Assembly (NCBI RefSeq): GCF_001427585.1
Contig: NZ_LMGY01000005.1
Coordinates: 1 to 64,000, forward strand
DNA from: Pseudoxanthomonas sp. Root630
GTDB lineage: Bacteria; Pseudomonadota; Gammaproteobacteria; Xanthomonadales; Xanthomonadaceae
Length of the DNA stretch: 64,000 bases
Reading direction: 5' to 3'
Part shown: one piece after another, positions 24,761 through 33,218 of the stretch
Layout of the letters: every line of letters starts with the position of its first letter
Numbering within the stretch: position 1 is the first letter of the stretch
The notes under the pieces: generated by a model
What the model was told of the DNA's origin: nothing
Database searches by the model: none
The model's input: only the letters and a program-made list of their open reading frames with translations
Made by a program: the position numbers and the translations under genes

Positions 24761-26211
24761 GTCTTACCCCCCAAGTTCGAGGGGGCGAAGCATGGGGGCA
24801 TGCGGGAGCCATGGCATGCCCGCCACTGGAGGCGGCATGCAGACTGCATGCAAGTTGCAAACCCGCGCCGCGGCTCGCCCGCCGCACAATGCCGAACTGG
24901 CCACGGTCTTGTTGTTCGCTCGGCTGGAGTGCACAGCGTCGAGAGTTCGCAGCGCGTGGTCGGCATTCCTACTCAGCCGCCTGCGGCGGGCCTATGGGAT
25001 CCGTTCGGTGTCGGCGAATGTTGTCAGGCAGTGTGGCACTTGGCCGAAAATGCCCCCCCCTTTTTTTGGGGGGGGGTGGGGCAACAGGGGCCAGCGCTGG
25101 CTTAGACGTTCATAGATGACGCCGCCCGCAACTAGGTACAGCCCCAAAAGGCGTTGGATAGCATTGGAGCGGATACACATCGCCTATCGACAACTGGGAG
25201 TGCTCCGGCGACCAGACACAAAACTGGACTTGAATTGGTATGCGTGCAGGGTATGGCATGGATTCACCGGCAGGCAGGCCGCCTTCTATATTCAGCATTC
25301 GGTGGAGGAGCAGGCTTGTCGAGATTCGGTAACAGGGAGCAGCGAACCGGCCCCTTCGTCAATACTGGTCCTCGAACGGCGCCAGCATGTTGTACATCCC
25401 ATTCCGGCACATGGCATGGATAACCTCTACTAGCCTTACCGAACGACCACGCACTATGAGAGATACATCGACCTGACCGTCGGCCAAGTTCAGCTTGGTG
25501 TGCCTAATTTGAAGACCATCCATTTCCTGAGCGCCGGTTGTTCCAGCAATTACCTGACGCGCTTCTCGCGCGTGGAATGGCGCTATGCTTGCGTTGGTGC
25601 CAGTGGCAGCCATATTTGAGCCTCAGAGTGCGTTGCCTTACGGCGCTCCTACAACCTTGGAAATCCCGACTCAGTCGCAGATTCATCTCCTGGTCGAGGA
25701 GTTCGAGGATTGCCCAGCAACAGGAAAGCGGCATGCGGCAGATGTGCAGCCGAGGTGCCGTTTAGATGCACCGCCCGTTGCCGGGGTCTGGTATTCGGGC
25801 AGTTTCTTTGAGCCGAAGAACGTTCGCCCCGCGGAGGCAGCACTTCTGATCTTCCAGTGGGACTGGACAGCTAAGGGCTCAAGCCCAACCGCTGCTGGAC
25901 GAGCCTTGTGGCCCCGCCGGCTCCCACGGAGCAGCCGGCAGCCTTCACAGTGCAGTGAGGACCGTCGTCGATCGTAAGTGCGCCATCAAGCACGCACCGC
26001 GCCTTCTCCCGCTATGTGTGTGACCAAGTCCGATCGCCGTTAGTATCTGGTGGCCTTGCCAATCCAAACAGATGAAGTGGCCAGCGGCACCCCAGACAGG
26101 GAAATTGGCTGTGGAGCTACAGGGAACAGATCGTCTGATAATCATCGGATCCTCGCGTTAGGTTGATTTTCTAGAGGCCCGCTAGCGAGTCAACCCATTG
26201 AAAAGGAAAAC
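24761..26211. other. Long gene-poor stretch
   Basis: About 1450 nt without a supported gene between pilE and the TPR regulator. It contains a homopolymer hairpin (25053-25076). One plus-strand frame, 25585-25977, gives a plausible 130-residue protein (MLALVPVAAIFEPQSALPYG and on) but lacks a clear ribosome-binding site and degenerates to Arg/Ser at its end; it may be a remnant. Confidence 0.35.
25053..25076. repeat. C8-T7-G9 homopolymer hairpin
   Basis: Eight C (25053-25060), seven T (25061-25067) and nine G (25068-25076) form a perfect 8-bp GC stem with a T-only loop, followed by TGGGG. It could stall polymerase, form a G-quadruplex on the G-rich strand, or be an assembly error zone. Confidence 0.6.
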
Positions 26212-28557
26212 TTAGGGAGACAGCACTACCATGCGGCCTTTAGAACCGGGCGTCCCACCAATCTGGCGCTCCCCCGCCAATCGAGTGGCCGATTGAAACG
26301 CCGCGTTGACTGCCGATTGGTTCCCCATGGCCTGGAGAATCCGGGCATTTATCCTCGCCGCGCGCAAGTCTTGCTCGACCCACGCGCTCAAGCGCCCACT
26401 GACTGCCCCAGCGCGTTCAAACTGACCGACCTCGACCAACCGTTCGCCGTAAGCGGCACCCACCGCCACAAGAATGTCAGGAATACCCACGCGTTCGGCA
26501 TATCTCCACGCTACTTCGAAGTCGGCGAAGGCTTCCTGCCTGTGCCCTTGGGTCCACGCTTGTTCAGCACGAGCCAGAGCAGCACCAGCATGAAGGCGGT
26601 CATCATCAAAAGCGGCAACCCACGTCTGCAGGCGACGAACTTCCTCGCCAGCTTCCAAAGATTGGCCGCTGGCCTGCAGCGCTTGAACAAGAACGAGCGC
26701 ATTGGCGAGGTAATCGCGCCGGTCCGACTCTTGTAGCTCCGTGGAAGCTGCCCGTCGGGCCAGCCGTGCGGCTTCAGCATACTCACCGCGGTACAATGCA
26801 ATCCGAGCAGAGAGCGCAGCCGCCTCGGCGCGCATCAGTGGCGCCTCTTCGGGATCTGATTGAGCCTGAGCGGAAGCCAACAGAGTTTCCGCTTCGCGCA
26901 AGCGTCCATTGTAAGTAAGGGCCCAGGCCCTATACAGAGCCGCTCCCCAATTCGAAGTCCATTCTTCCGACCAATAGCGATCTGTCGCTGCCAGCGCCTT
27001 GTCGAATTCGAGCAACTGTTGATGGGTGCCGGCCAGGGCCATCAAAGTGATCATTCGGTCGCCCTGCGCACCTATATTCTCAAATTGGCGCTCCGCAACA
27101 TTGAGGGAGGCTAGCGCACTGCTCAGGTGCCCGCGTCGCTCGGCCACAGTCCCCAGCCGCTGATCGACCCGAGCCAACTCACGCAGGTTGCCCGTGCCAA
27201 GATATATGGCACGGGCCTGCCCCAAGTCTTCCGAGGCCTCTGAGAGGCGCCAGTTGGCGTAGTGCAGCCAGCCCCGTAGTGAGTACGCATTGCCGAGAAC
27301 ATCTGAGGCGGCCAGTTGCCCCTTCTTGGCAATGATCTGACTCAATAGTCCTTCGGCTCGGTCGAATTGCTGACGATTGATGTGAAGCCAAGCCAAAGTG
27401 ACGTGCACTTGTGCTTGCAAGACAGCATTGTTGCTCCAAGTCACCTTGGTTTGCAGTGCCTCCAGCCGTGTTTGGCAGGCTTCGCGGGCGCCGCGATCAC
27501 AATCAACTCTTGCTGCAGCCAATTGCACCTCAGGGCGCGCGGTCCATTCGGCTGGTGCTTTTTGAAGCAGGGCCAGCGCATCCGGTACGTGACCGGCCAG
27601 CCGCGCGGCAGCTAGTTGCTGCAAGAAGTGCTCGATCTCAGGCGAAGCATTGCTTGCACCCTGTGGGACCGTTTTACCGAGAGCTGCCAACAGCTTGTCT
27701 GATGCGAGTCCGGCCGCCTCCATGACATCGTTCGCCTCCGCGGTGGCCTCCGTATGCTGACCATCCTGGGTGAGGCCTTCCAGACGTACGAGCCATCGAC
27801 CGCGCTTGAACTCGGCGTGAGGCCACACGCGTAAAAAGACACCCTTTGGCGCTTCCTGCGCCCTCGACGACTGGTTGTCCAAGGAAAGAACCAATTCGCT
27901 TGGTAACGTCGGCAGACGGCCGTGGCGTAGGCGGTTGGCCACCAGATCCATCAACCCTAAGCGCAGCCAGATCCACTTTTCGGGTGCTTCAACCTTCGCT
28001 GGATGCACCATGGCTGCCTGCAGAGCCGAAGGAGGGCGCTGCAACGAAGAGGGCGCTAGTTCTGGTTCGGATCGTGATCGCGCGGCGACCCATGCAATGC
28101 CCAGAACCAGCAATCCTGCGCCTGCAACGAAGGCCAAGGAGATACGTTTTGGCGAAGTGTGGACTAGTTGTGTCGGCGCGTGCGCAATGATGGGCGCGCT
28201 AAGGTCGGTCTCTACGGCCAATGGGAGCGTCGCGTCCTCGTCCACCGGTGCGACCCACCGGTATCCTAGTCGCGGCAGCGTTCGGATGCTGTGTTGCTCA
28301 TTACCGTTATCCCCCAGAACCTGTCGCAGGCGCACTACCGTGTGTGCCAATGTCGATTCACTGATCTCGGCGCGCCCCCATACCGCCGCGATCAACTCAT
28401 CGCGACCTACCGGGCGATCACGGTGCTGGACCAGATAGGCTAAACAGTCAAAGGCCACAACCGCGAGCCCCACCAATTCGCCGTTGTGCCAGAGCTCACG
28501 GGCCCGGATGTCCAACAAAAAGTCGCCGAAGCGATAACGGTCACTACGCATGGACAT
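26212..28557 (-). CDS. CadC-like membrane regulator with TPR-rich C-terminal region
   Basis: A 781-residue protein; start at 28557 with GGGAG 10 nt upstream. Residues ~3-100 are an OmpR-type winged-helix DNA-binding domain (FLLDIRARELWHNGE, then ESTLAHTVVRLRQVLGDNG, RTLPRLGYRWV). A single membrane helix (~145-165, ISLAFVAGAGLLVLGIAWVA) follows, then ~600 residues of Ala/Leu-rich helical repeats of TPR type. This ToxR/CadC architecture senses envelope signals and activates genes directly from the membrane. The target is unknown; LpxR and the efflux operon lie next to it. Confidence 0.8.
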   Translation of the reverse strand: MSMRSDRYRFGDFLLDIRARELWHNGELVGLAVVAFDCLAYLVQHRDRPVGRDELIAAVWGRAEISESTLAHTVVRLRQVLGDNGNEQHSIRTLPRLGYRWVAPVDEDATLPLAVETDLSAPIIAHAPTQLVHTSPKRISLAFVAGAGLLVLGIAWVAARSRSEPELAPSSLQRPPSALQAAMVHPAKVEAPEKWIWLRLGLMDLVANRLRHGRLPTLPSELVLSLDNQSSRAQEAPKGVFLRVWPHAEFKRGRWLVRLEGLTQDGQHTEATAEANDVMEAAGLASDKLLAALGKTVPQGASNASPEIEHFLQQLAAARLAGHVPDALALLQKAPAEWTARPEVQLAAARVDCDRGAREACQTRLEALQTKVTWSNNAVLQAQVHVTLAWLHINRQQFDRAEGLLSQIIAKKGQLAASDVLGNAYSLRGWLHYANWRLSEASEDLGQARAIYLGTGNLRELARVDQRLGTVAERRGHLSSALASLNVAERQFENIGAQGDRMITLMALAGTHQQLLEFDKALAATDRYWSEEWTSNWGAALYRAWALTYNGRLREAETLLASAQAQSDPEEAPLMRAEAAALSARIALYRGEYAEAARLARRAASTELQESDRRDYLANALVLVQALQASGQSLEAGEEVRRLQTWVAAFDDDRLHAGAALARAEQAWTQGHRQEAFADFEVAWRYAERVGIPDILVAVGAAYGERLVEVGQFERAGAVSGRLSAWVEQDLRAARINARILQAMGNQSAVNAAFQSATRLAGERQIGGTPGSKGRMVVLSP

Positions 28558-28850
28558 CGACGATGGACTCCCGGAGGTAATTAGGACATTAGCTACCACC
28601 CAGGACAAGGGTGGCTTCAGAAAAGTTGACGGCTCTTGGGTGAAATTCTCAGTACGTTCTACAGCCCGAGAGTTGCGACCGCTCGTCCGCGCAGCGCAGG
28701 CACACGACCAGGAATTTCCGAGATTTTGCTATCACTCGGAATAATTAGAACGGATGCAGCGGACAGCTTCCAATCATTGAACGAATGCTCGGATTTTCCT
28801 CAGCCAAGGAGACAATGCCGTACTTACTTCCGTTCGGCCTTCAGGTGCGC

Positions 28851-29960
28851 CTACATGGCGCGACTGATGGTAAAACTACCGAAAATTGGCGTCTGCTTTT
28901 GACCCTTGAACTCACGCGTTACATCATAGCGAGCGAGTGCAAACTTCCAGCGACCCTTTGTCACAGCCACGCCGACGCCCACTTCGCCAACCCATGGCCG
29001 CTTGTCCACGCTGTGGCTTCTCTTGAATGTGTTGCCGTCCAGCGTGATGTCGTTCAGCACCCAACGCGCATCCGCGGTCAGGAACAGATGCACTCCTAAT
29101 GCCGAACCCCAAGGCCGGCTCCTGCTGGGGGCAGTATTCTCGCCAGCAGGTCGCAGCGGCGTGCTTCCAAAATCGTCAGGCAGGTTGCGGCCCACCCTTA
29201 GCTCAGCACCGGCATTGGCGTAGCTGGTCAGATTGCCCAGGCTTCCGCCATAGTGCGTGATCGCGTCCCAGCCCCATTCGCCTTGCTCTGGGGCGAATCG
29301 TCGCATGCGCTCGTGCACGATACGGAACACCGGTTCGTCCCGCAGCTGGTGCGTCCAGCCGCGAAATGGCTTACTCCCAATGAGGTCATGGACCCCATTC
29401 TGAATCTCCTCACCTCGCGCCGACGGACCCACTATGCCGAGCTGGATCTGAGTGGTGCGCAACGTGTCACCGAGGCGGGTGTTGTAACCAAAGCCCACCA
29501 GTAGCGCGGCGGCGTAAGGTCGATCCTCCCGAACAAGATCCGTCCGATTAAAGTCTGTCGGCGTGAAGACGGCATGGCTGAAAGTCACGACCATGTTCTG
29601 CTGGTCAAACTCTGTGGGGGCGAGTTTGGCCAGATGACGATTGACTAGACGCGCCAACCGCGGCAGGCAAGGATCATCGGTGTAATCGGCAAGATTGGGG
29701 GAGACCAGCGTCAGTTGCACGCCATTGCTATAGCCTTGGTCTTGATTCCCCAGAAGGTCATTGTCCACGCGGAAGTTGACCGTGGGTGGAAGTTCGGTCC
29801 TGGACGGGCATGCCTCGGGGACCGCAGCCCTCGCGTTGGCCGCCCAGAGACCCGCCCACAGCACCAGCGGCGCCAGTGGGGTGGATCGGTGGATGCGGCG
29901 CTGGCGGCGGACGGTCGTTCGTGGCTTCTTGTCTGAGCCCGTGATGTAGGGGCCCGCCAT
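28851..29960 (-). CDS. lpxR: LpxR-like outer-membrane lipid A deacylase (DUF2219)
   Basis: A 369-residue protein. A signal peptide occurs late (basic N-terminus of ~28 residues, then LAPLVLWAGLWAANARA). LpxR hallmarks follow: RVDNDLLGNQDQGYSNG near residues 61-77 (Asn-Asp of the active site), SHAVFTPTD near 128-136 with the catalytic His, and RPYAA. The C-terminus ends in an aromatic/hydrophobic beta-strand typical of barrels. LpxR removes the 3'-acyloxyacyl group of lipid A and lowers TLR4 recognition. It overlaps the lipase-like gene by 1 nt (TGATG), so it belongs to the same operon. No gene is seen in the 293 nt between it and the TPR regulator. Confidence 0.8.
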   Translation of the reverse strand: MAGPYITGSDKKPRTTVRRQRRIHRSTPLAPLVLWAGLWAANARAAVPEACPSRTELPPTVNFRVDNDLLGNQDQGYSNGVQLTLVSPNLADYTDDPCLPRLARLVNRHLAKLAPTEFDQQNMVVTFSHAVFTPTDFNRTDLVREDRPYAAALLVGFGYNTRLGDTLRTTQIQLGIVGPSARGEEIQNGVHDLIGSKPFRGWTHQLRDEPVFRIVHERMRRFAPEQGEWGWDAITHYGGSLGNLTSYANAGAELRVGRNLPDDFGSTPLRPAGENTAPSRSRPWGSALGVHLFLTADARWVLNDITLDGNTFKRSHSVDKRPWVGEVGVGVAVTKGRWKFALARYDVTREFKGQKQTPIFGSFTISRAM

Positions 29961-31891
29961 CAGTGCTCTTCCAACTGGCGTAGGATCCGCCGCAATTGCA
30001 GAATGGCTTGCGGATTCTCCTGCACGCTATGGCCATCATGGATGATGCTCTCCGACGTGGCGCCCGCTAAATGCGCGCTGGCGTACGGCACCACGCCGTC
30101 ACTGGAGTCGCTCAGCGGCCCCGTTTCGTTCTGGCGTGCAATGATCGAGTAGTACTTCAGTCCCGGCTCAATCGGCAGATCGGCGGCGGCCTTGATAAAG
30201 GGGTCCTGCTCACTGAGATTGTCGATGCTTAACGGCAAACGATCCGGCAGGTCCGAGGCGATCTTGGCGGTATGGCGGTAGCGGTCCTGGAGCGCGACGG
30301 GAATGCTCGACAGCCGCCGCACCAAGGCAGCGAGCATGCCGTCGGCCTTGGGACTGCCGCGATGCGGCGCGGCGATGAAGACGGCAGCCCCGACTTCCGG
30401 CATGTAATCGAATGTCAGCAACGGTCCGACCTCACTGCGGACCTGCTCGGCGTCCACGCCTTGCGGCAACTGATCCATGCCCAAGCCCGTCCACAGGCGA
30501 TCTCCCTGCGTAGTCGACACCATCAAGCGCGAGATCACGCCGCCCATGCTGTGGCCGACCAGGACCATCTGCTCGGATGCGGGATCATCCCGCTCCGGAT
30601 CCAGGCGATTCAACGTCCGAAGCACGGTGGCCCGGATCGCCATGTGGTTGTAGGCCAGCGGCAAGTTGGTGGGGTAGTACATCAGCCATATCTGGTAGTG
30701 CTGACGCAGCGCCTCATCGCCCAGCACGTCGTTGCCCAGATTCACCCAGGCCTCCGGGCTGCTCGCCAAACCATGGATCAGCAACAACACGCGGCGCTGC
30801 GGGTCATAGGGTTGCAGCAGGAACAGGTGCGGTCGCTCCAGGCCCGCTTTCATGCCAAACAGGGTGCGCAGCGAGTTGCCCGCAAATCCGGATCGGGCGA
30901 GCCAGACGCCGTAGCCTGCGGTGTAGTTGGCCGCCAGCGGCACGTTGACGCCGCCCAGCTCAATGTTGGTGTGCAGCAGCGGATCCAGCGCTTCCAGGCT
31001 GACCGCGGAGGTGCCCAGGATCTCCAGCAGCGAGTGACCTTCAAAGCGCAACACGAGGGTGACGTTCGGTGTGGGCATAAAGCTCACATAGCCCGGACGC
31101 ACCGCCAGGTCTTCGCCCATTTCCAGATCGACCGGCTCATCGCCCATCACCGCAACCATCTCGGTGCCGAAGCCGTCGCGACGGTACTGATTACGGATTC
31201 CCTTAAAGCGCAGCGCCGAGGCGGACAGCATGGCGTCGGGAACGGCGATGCGGCCCTGTTGTTCTGCCTGATCCAGATGCAGCGTCATGGTCCAAGGCGC
31301 GGGCGCCGGCAATACGCCGGATGCCAACGCGCCCTGGTGGCCCTCTTTTACCTGCGCGAAGACCGCGGTCACGACGCGTTCGACGGCATAGTTGTAGTAG
31401 TCACGCACCTGCGTTTGCCGTTCCTCCAACCCGCGTTCGGCCGGCGTGCGCTCGGTATAGAACAGGTAGGCATAGGCGTAGCGCGCCACCTCTAGCCAAG
31501 CCGAGAGCTGTCTGACCTGTTGGTCGCTGCTGACTGCCGGATGGCCCCCGTCCAAGGCACTGGCCATCCACACCTCAGCGGCGGCGGCCAAGCCCCCTTC
31601 ACGGGAGGTGCCGTCGGCCTGGCTCAGCTCCTGTGCGCACGCTTGGGGCTGGGTGAGGCAGAAGCGCTTTTCCAGGCCCAGGATGTTCAAGGTTTGGTGG
31701 GTCGAGGCACTCAGTTCGCCCGTGGTCAGAATGTCGCCGCGCTTGGCTTCGATGTAGCGCTCGGCCTTCATTGGCTTGGCCTTGACCATCGCGCAGCCTG
31801 ACAGCCCCCCCAGCGATAGCGCGCACAGCACCAGGGCAAGGACTCGCAAGAGGCGCGATGCGGCCAGGAAATTGTCAGTCGAAGACGACAT
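29960..31891 (-). CDS. Lipase-like alpha/beta-hydrolase lipoprotein
   Basis: A 643-residue protein (ATG at 31891; a GTG 6 nt earlier is possible). The lipobox GLSGC near residue 32 marks a lipoprotein. The C-terminal half is an alpha/beta hydrolase: oxyanion region LLLIHGLASSPEAW (~370) and nucleophile elbow GHSMGG (~449), with a His near the end (IHDGHSVQENP). The N-terminal ~340 residues have no recognised fold. It probably acts on lipids or esters in the periplasm or at the outer membrane. It follows ndh by 6 nt and precedes lpxR by overlap. Confidence 0.75.
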   Translation of the reverse strand: MSSSTDNFLAASRLLRVLALVLCALSLGGLSGCAMVKAKPMKAERYIEAKRGDILTTGELSASTHQTLNILGLEKRFCLTQPQACAQELSQADGTSREGGLAAAAEVWMASALDGGHPAVSSDQQVRQLSAWLEVARYAYAYLFYTERTPAERGLEERQTQVRDYYNYAVERVVTAVFAQVKEGHQGALASGVLPAPAPWTMTLHLDQAEQQGRIAVPDAMLSASALRFKGIRNQYRRDGFGTEMVAVMGDEPVDLEMGEDLAVRPGYVSFMPTPNVTLVLRFEGHSLLEILGTSAVSLEALDPLLHTNIELGGVNVPLAANYTAGYGVWLARSGFAGNSLRTLFGMKAGLERPHLFLLQPYDPQRRVLLLIHGLASSPEAWVNLGNDVLGDEALRQHYQIWLMYYPTNLPLAYNHMAIRATVLRTLNRLDPERDDPASEQMVLVGHSMGGVISRLMVSTTQGDRLWTGLGMDQLPQGVDAEQVRSEVGPLLTFDYMPEVGAAVFIAAPHRGSPKADGMLAALVRRLSSIPVALQDRYRHTAKIASDLPDRLPLSIDNLSEQDPFIKAAADLPIEPGLKYYSIIARQNETGPLSDSSDGVVPYASAHLAGATSESIIHDGHSVQENPQAILQLRRILRQLEEH

Positions 31892-31897
31892 GGGCAC

Positions 31898-33187
31898 TCA
31901 ACTCAGTCGGATAGGAGGATGGGCGCAGGCATTGGTGGCTTCGGCCAGCCAGGCGAGCGGGGCTCGGCTCCATCCCAGAACGCTGGCTTGGTGTCGCCGG
32001 TGCAGCCACGCATGGCCCAGTTGTGCCAGGCGCCCTCGGATGAAATACCCCGGGTACAGCCCCGCGGCGCCCAGGGTGCCGTAGGCGCTGTACTTGCCCA
32101 GCGACACGAGTGCGCCTTGGTCGCGGTACCGGAAAGGGGGTACCGCCTCACCCTGCAACGCACGCTCGATATAGCGCGCCAAGTGTTCGGCCTGCTGGGC
32201 GGCCACCTGTGCGGTGGGCGGCAGGGCACGCCCGGCATTGGGGGGTGTCAGGCTGGCGCAGTCGCCGATGGCGAAGATGCGCTCATCCCGGGAGGCTTGC
32301 AGGCTTGGCGTTACTTCCACCTGCTGCAAACGGTTCAGGGGCAGGCCGGCGATGCGGGCCAGCACGCCCGGGGCTTTCACCCCAGCCGCCCACACCACCA
32401 GGTCGGCCGGCTCCGCTTGGCCGTCCTGCAGCAGCACGCCGCCCTCGGAAAGCCCCTGCACCCGGGCGCCGGTGCGGAGGGTGAAACCTAACCCGCGCAG
32501 GACATCGCTGCTGGCCTCGGCGATCTTCTCAGGGAACGCCGCCAGGATGCGCGGTCCACCTTCGTACAGGGTCAATCGCAAGCGCTGCCGCAGTTGCCCA
32601 TCCCCCAAGCCAGAAGCCTGTTCGGTCAGGTCGCTGAGCTCGGCCGCCAATTCCACGCCTGTAGCCCCGCCGCCCACGATGGCGATCCGAATATCGGTGT
32701 CGTGCAGCGCGGCGCGCAGCAGGTGCATGCGCAGTGCCTGGTTGAAAGCCTCTGCCTGTGCCTGGTTGTCGATGAAATGGGCGTGCTCGCGCACCCCAGG
32801 CGTTCCATAGTCGTTGGCGCCGCTGCCCAAAGCGAGCACCAAGAGGTCATAGGGGAGCTCCCGCGGGCCCACGGCGATGGCGCCGGCGGCGTCGCGCAGC
32901 GGCCCGACGCGCACGTAGCGGGCATGGCGGGCCACGCCCAGGAGTTCGCCGGGTTCAAAGCGATAGCCGTTCTTGGATGCATGGGCGAGGAAATGCACGC
33001 GTTGCTGATGAACATCCCGTGTGCCGGCTGCGATCGTATGCAGCAGCGGCTTCCACACGTGGGTGAATTCACGGTCCACCAGGCAAATGTCGGCCTCACC
33101 GCGACGGCCGAGGCGGCGACCCAGCCGGGTGGCCAACAGCATGCCCCCAATGCCTCCGCCCACAATGACGATGCGCGGGATGCTCAT
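31898..33187 (-). CDS. ndh: Type II NADH dehydrogenase (NDH-2)
   Basis: A 429-residue FAD-dependent, non-proton-pumping NADH:quinone oxidoreductase. The N-terminal FAD-binding Rossmann motif is IVGGGIGGML (residues 7-16), the NAD(P)H-binding motif is IVGGGATGVE near 170, and AIGDCASL near 300 binds FAD. The C-terminal amphipathic part should attach it to the inner membrane. Length is normal. It follows the RND pump gene by 31 nt, including a run of ten G (minus strand) just before its start codon, in place of a normal ribosome-binding site. Confidence 0.85.
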   Translation of the reverse strand: MSIPRIVIVGGGIGGMLLATRLGRRLGRRGEADICLVDREFTHVWKPLLHTIAAGTRDVHQQRVHFLAHASKNGYRFEPGELLGVARHARYVRVGPLRDAAGAIAVGPRELPYDLLVLALGSGANDYGTPGVREHAHFIDNQAQAEAFNQALRMHLLRAALHDTDIRIAIVGGGATGVELAAELSDLTEQASGLGDGQLRQRLRLTLYEGGPRILAAFPEKIAEASSDVLRGLGFTLRTGARVQGLSEGGVLLQDGQAEPADLVVWAAGVKAPGVLARIAGLPLNRLQQVEVTPSLQASRDERIFAIGDCASLTPPNAGRALPPTAQVAAQQAEHLARYIERALQGEAVPPFRYRDQGALVSLGKYSAYGTLGAAGLYPGYFIRGRLAQLGHAWLHRRHQASVLGWSRAPLAWLAEATNACAHPPIRLS

Positions 33188-33193
33188 GGCGCG

Positions 33194-33203
33194 CCCCCCC
33201 CCC
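33194..33203. repeat. Ten-C tract at the ndh ribosome-binding site
   Basis: A run of ten C (G on the coding strand) occupies positions -7 to -16 before the ndh ATG, between the RND stop codon and ndh. Runs of this length are prone to slipped-strand change. Confidence 0.7.
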
Positions 33204-33218
33204 AGGACCGGGAGGTGT

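Noticed and set aside
25585-25977. 130-codon plus-strand frame as a real gene
   Set aside because: It has no ribosome-binding site, no recognisable domain and an Arg/Ser-rich degenerate end; kept only as a note in the gene-poor region.
30272-31495. Long plus-strand open frame (407 codons) opposite the lipase-like gene
   Set aside because: It is the antisense shadow of a real gene; it is His/Arg/Gln-rich, as expected for reverse-strand frames in GC-rich coding DNA.
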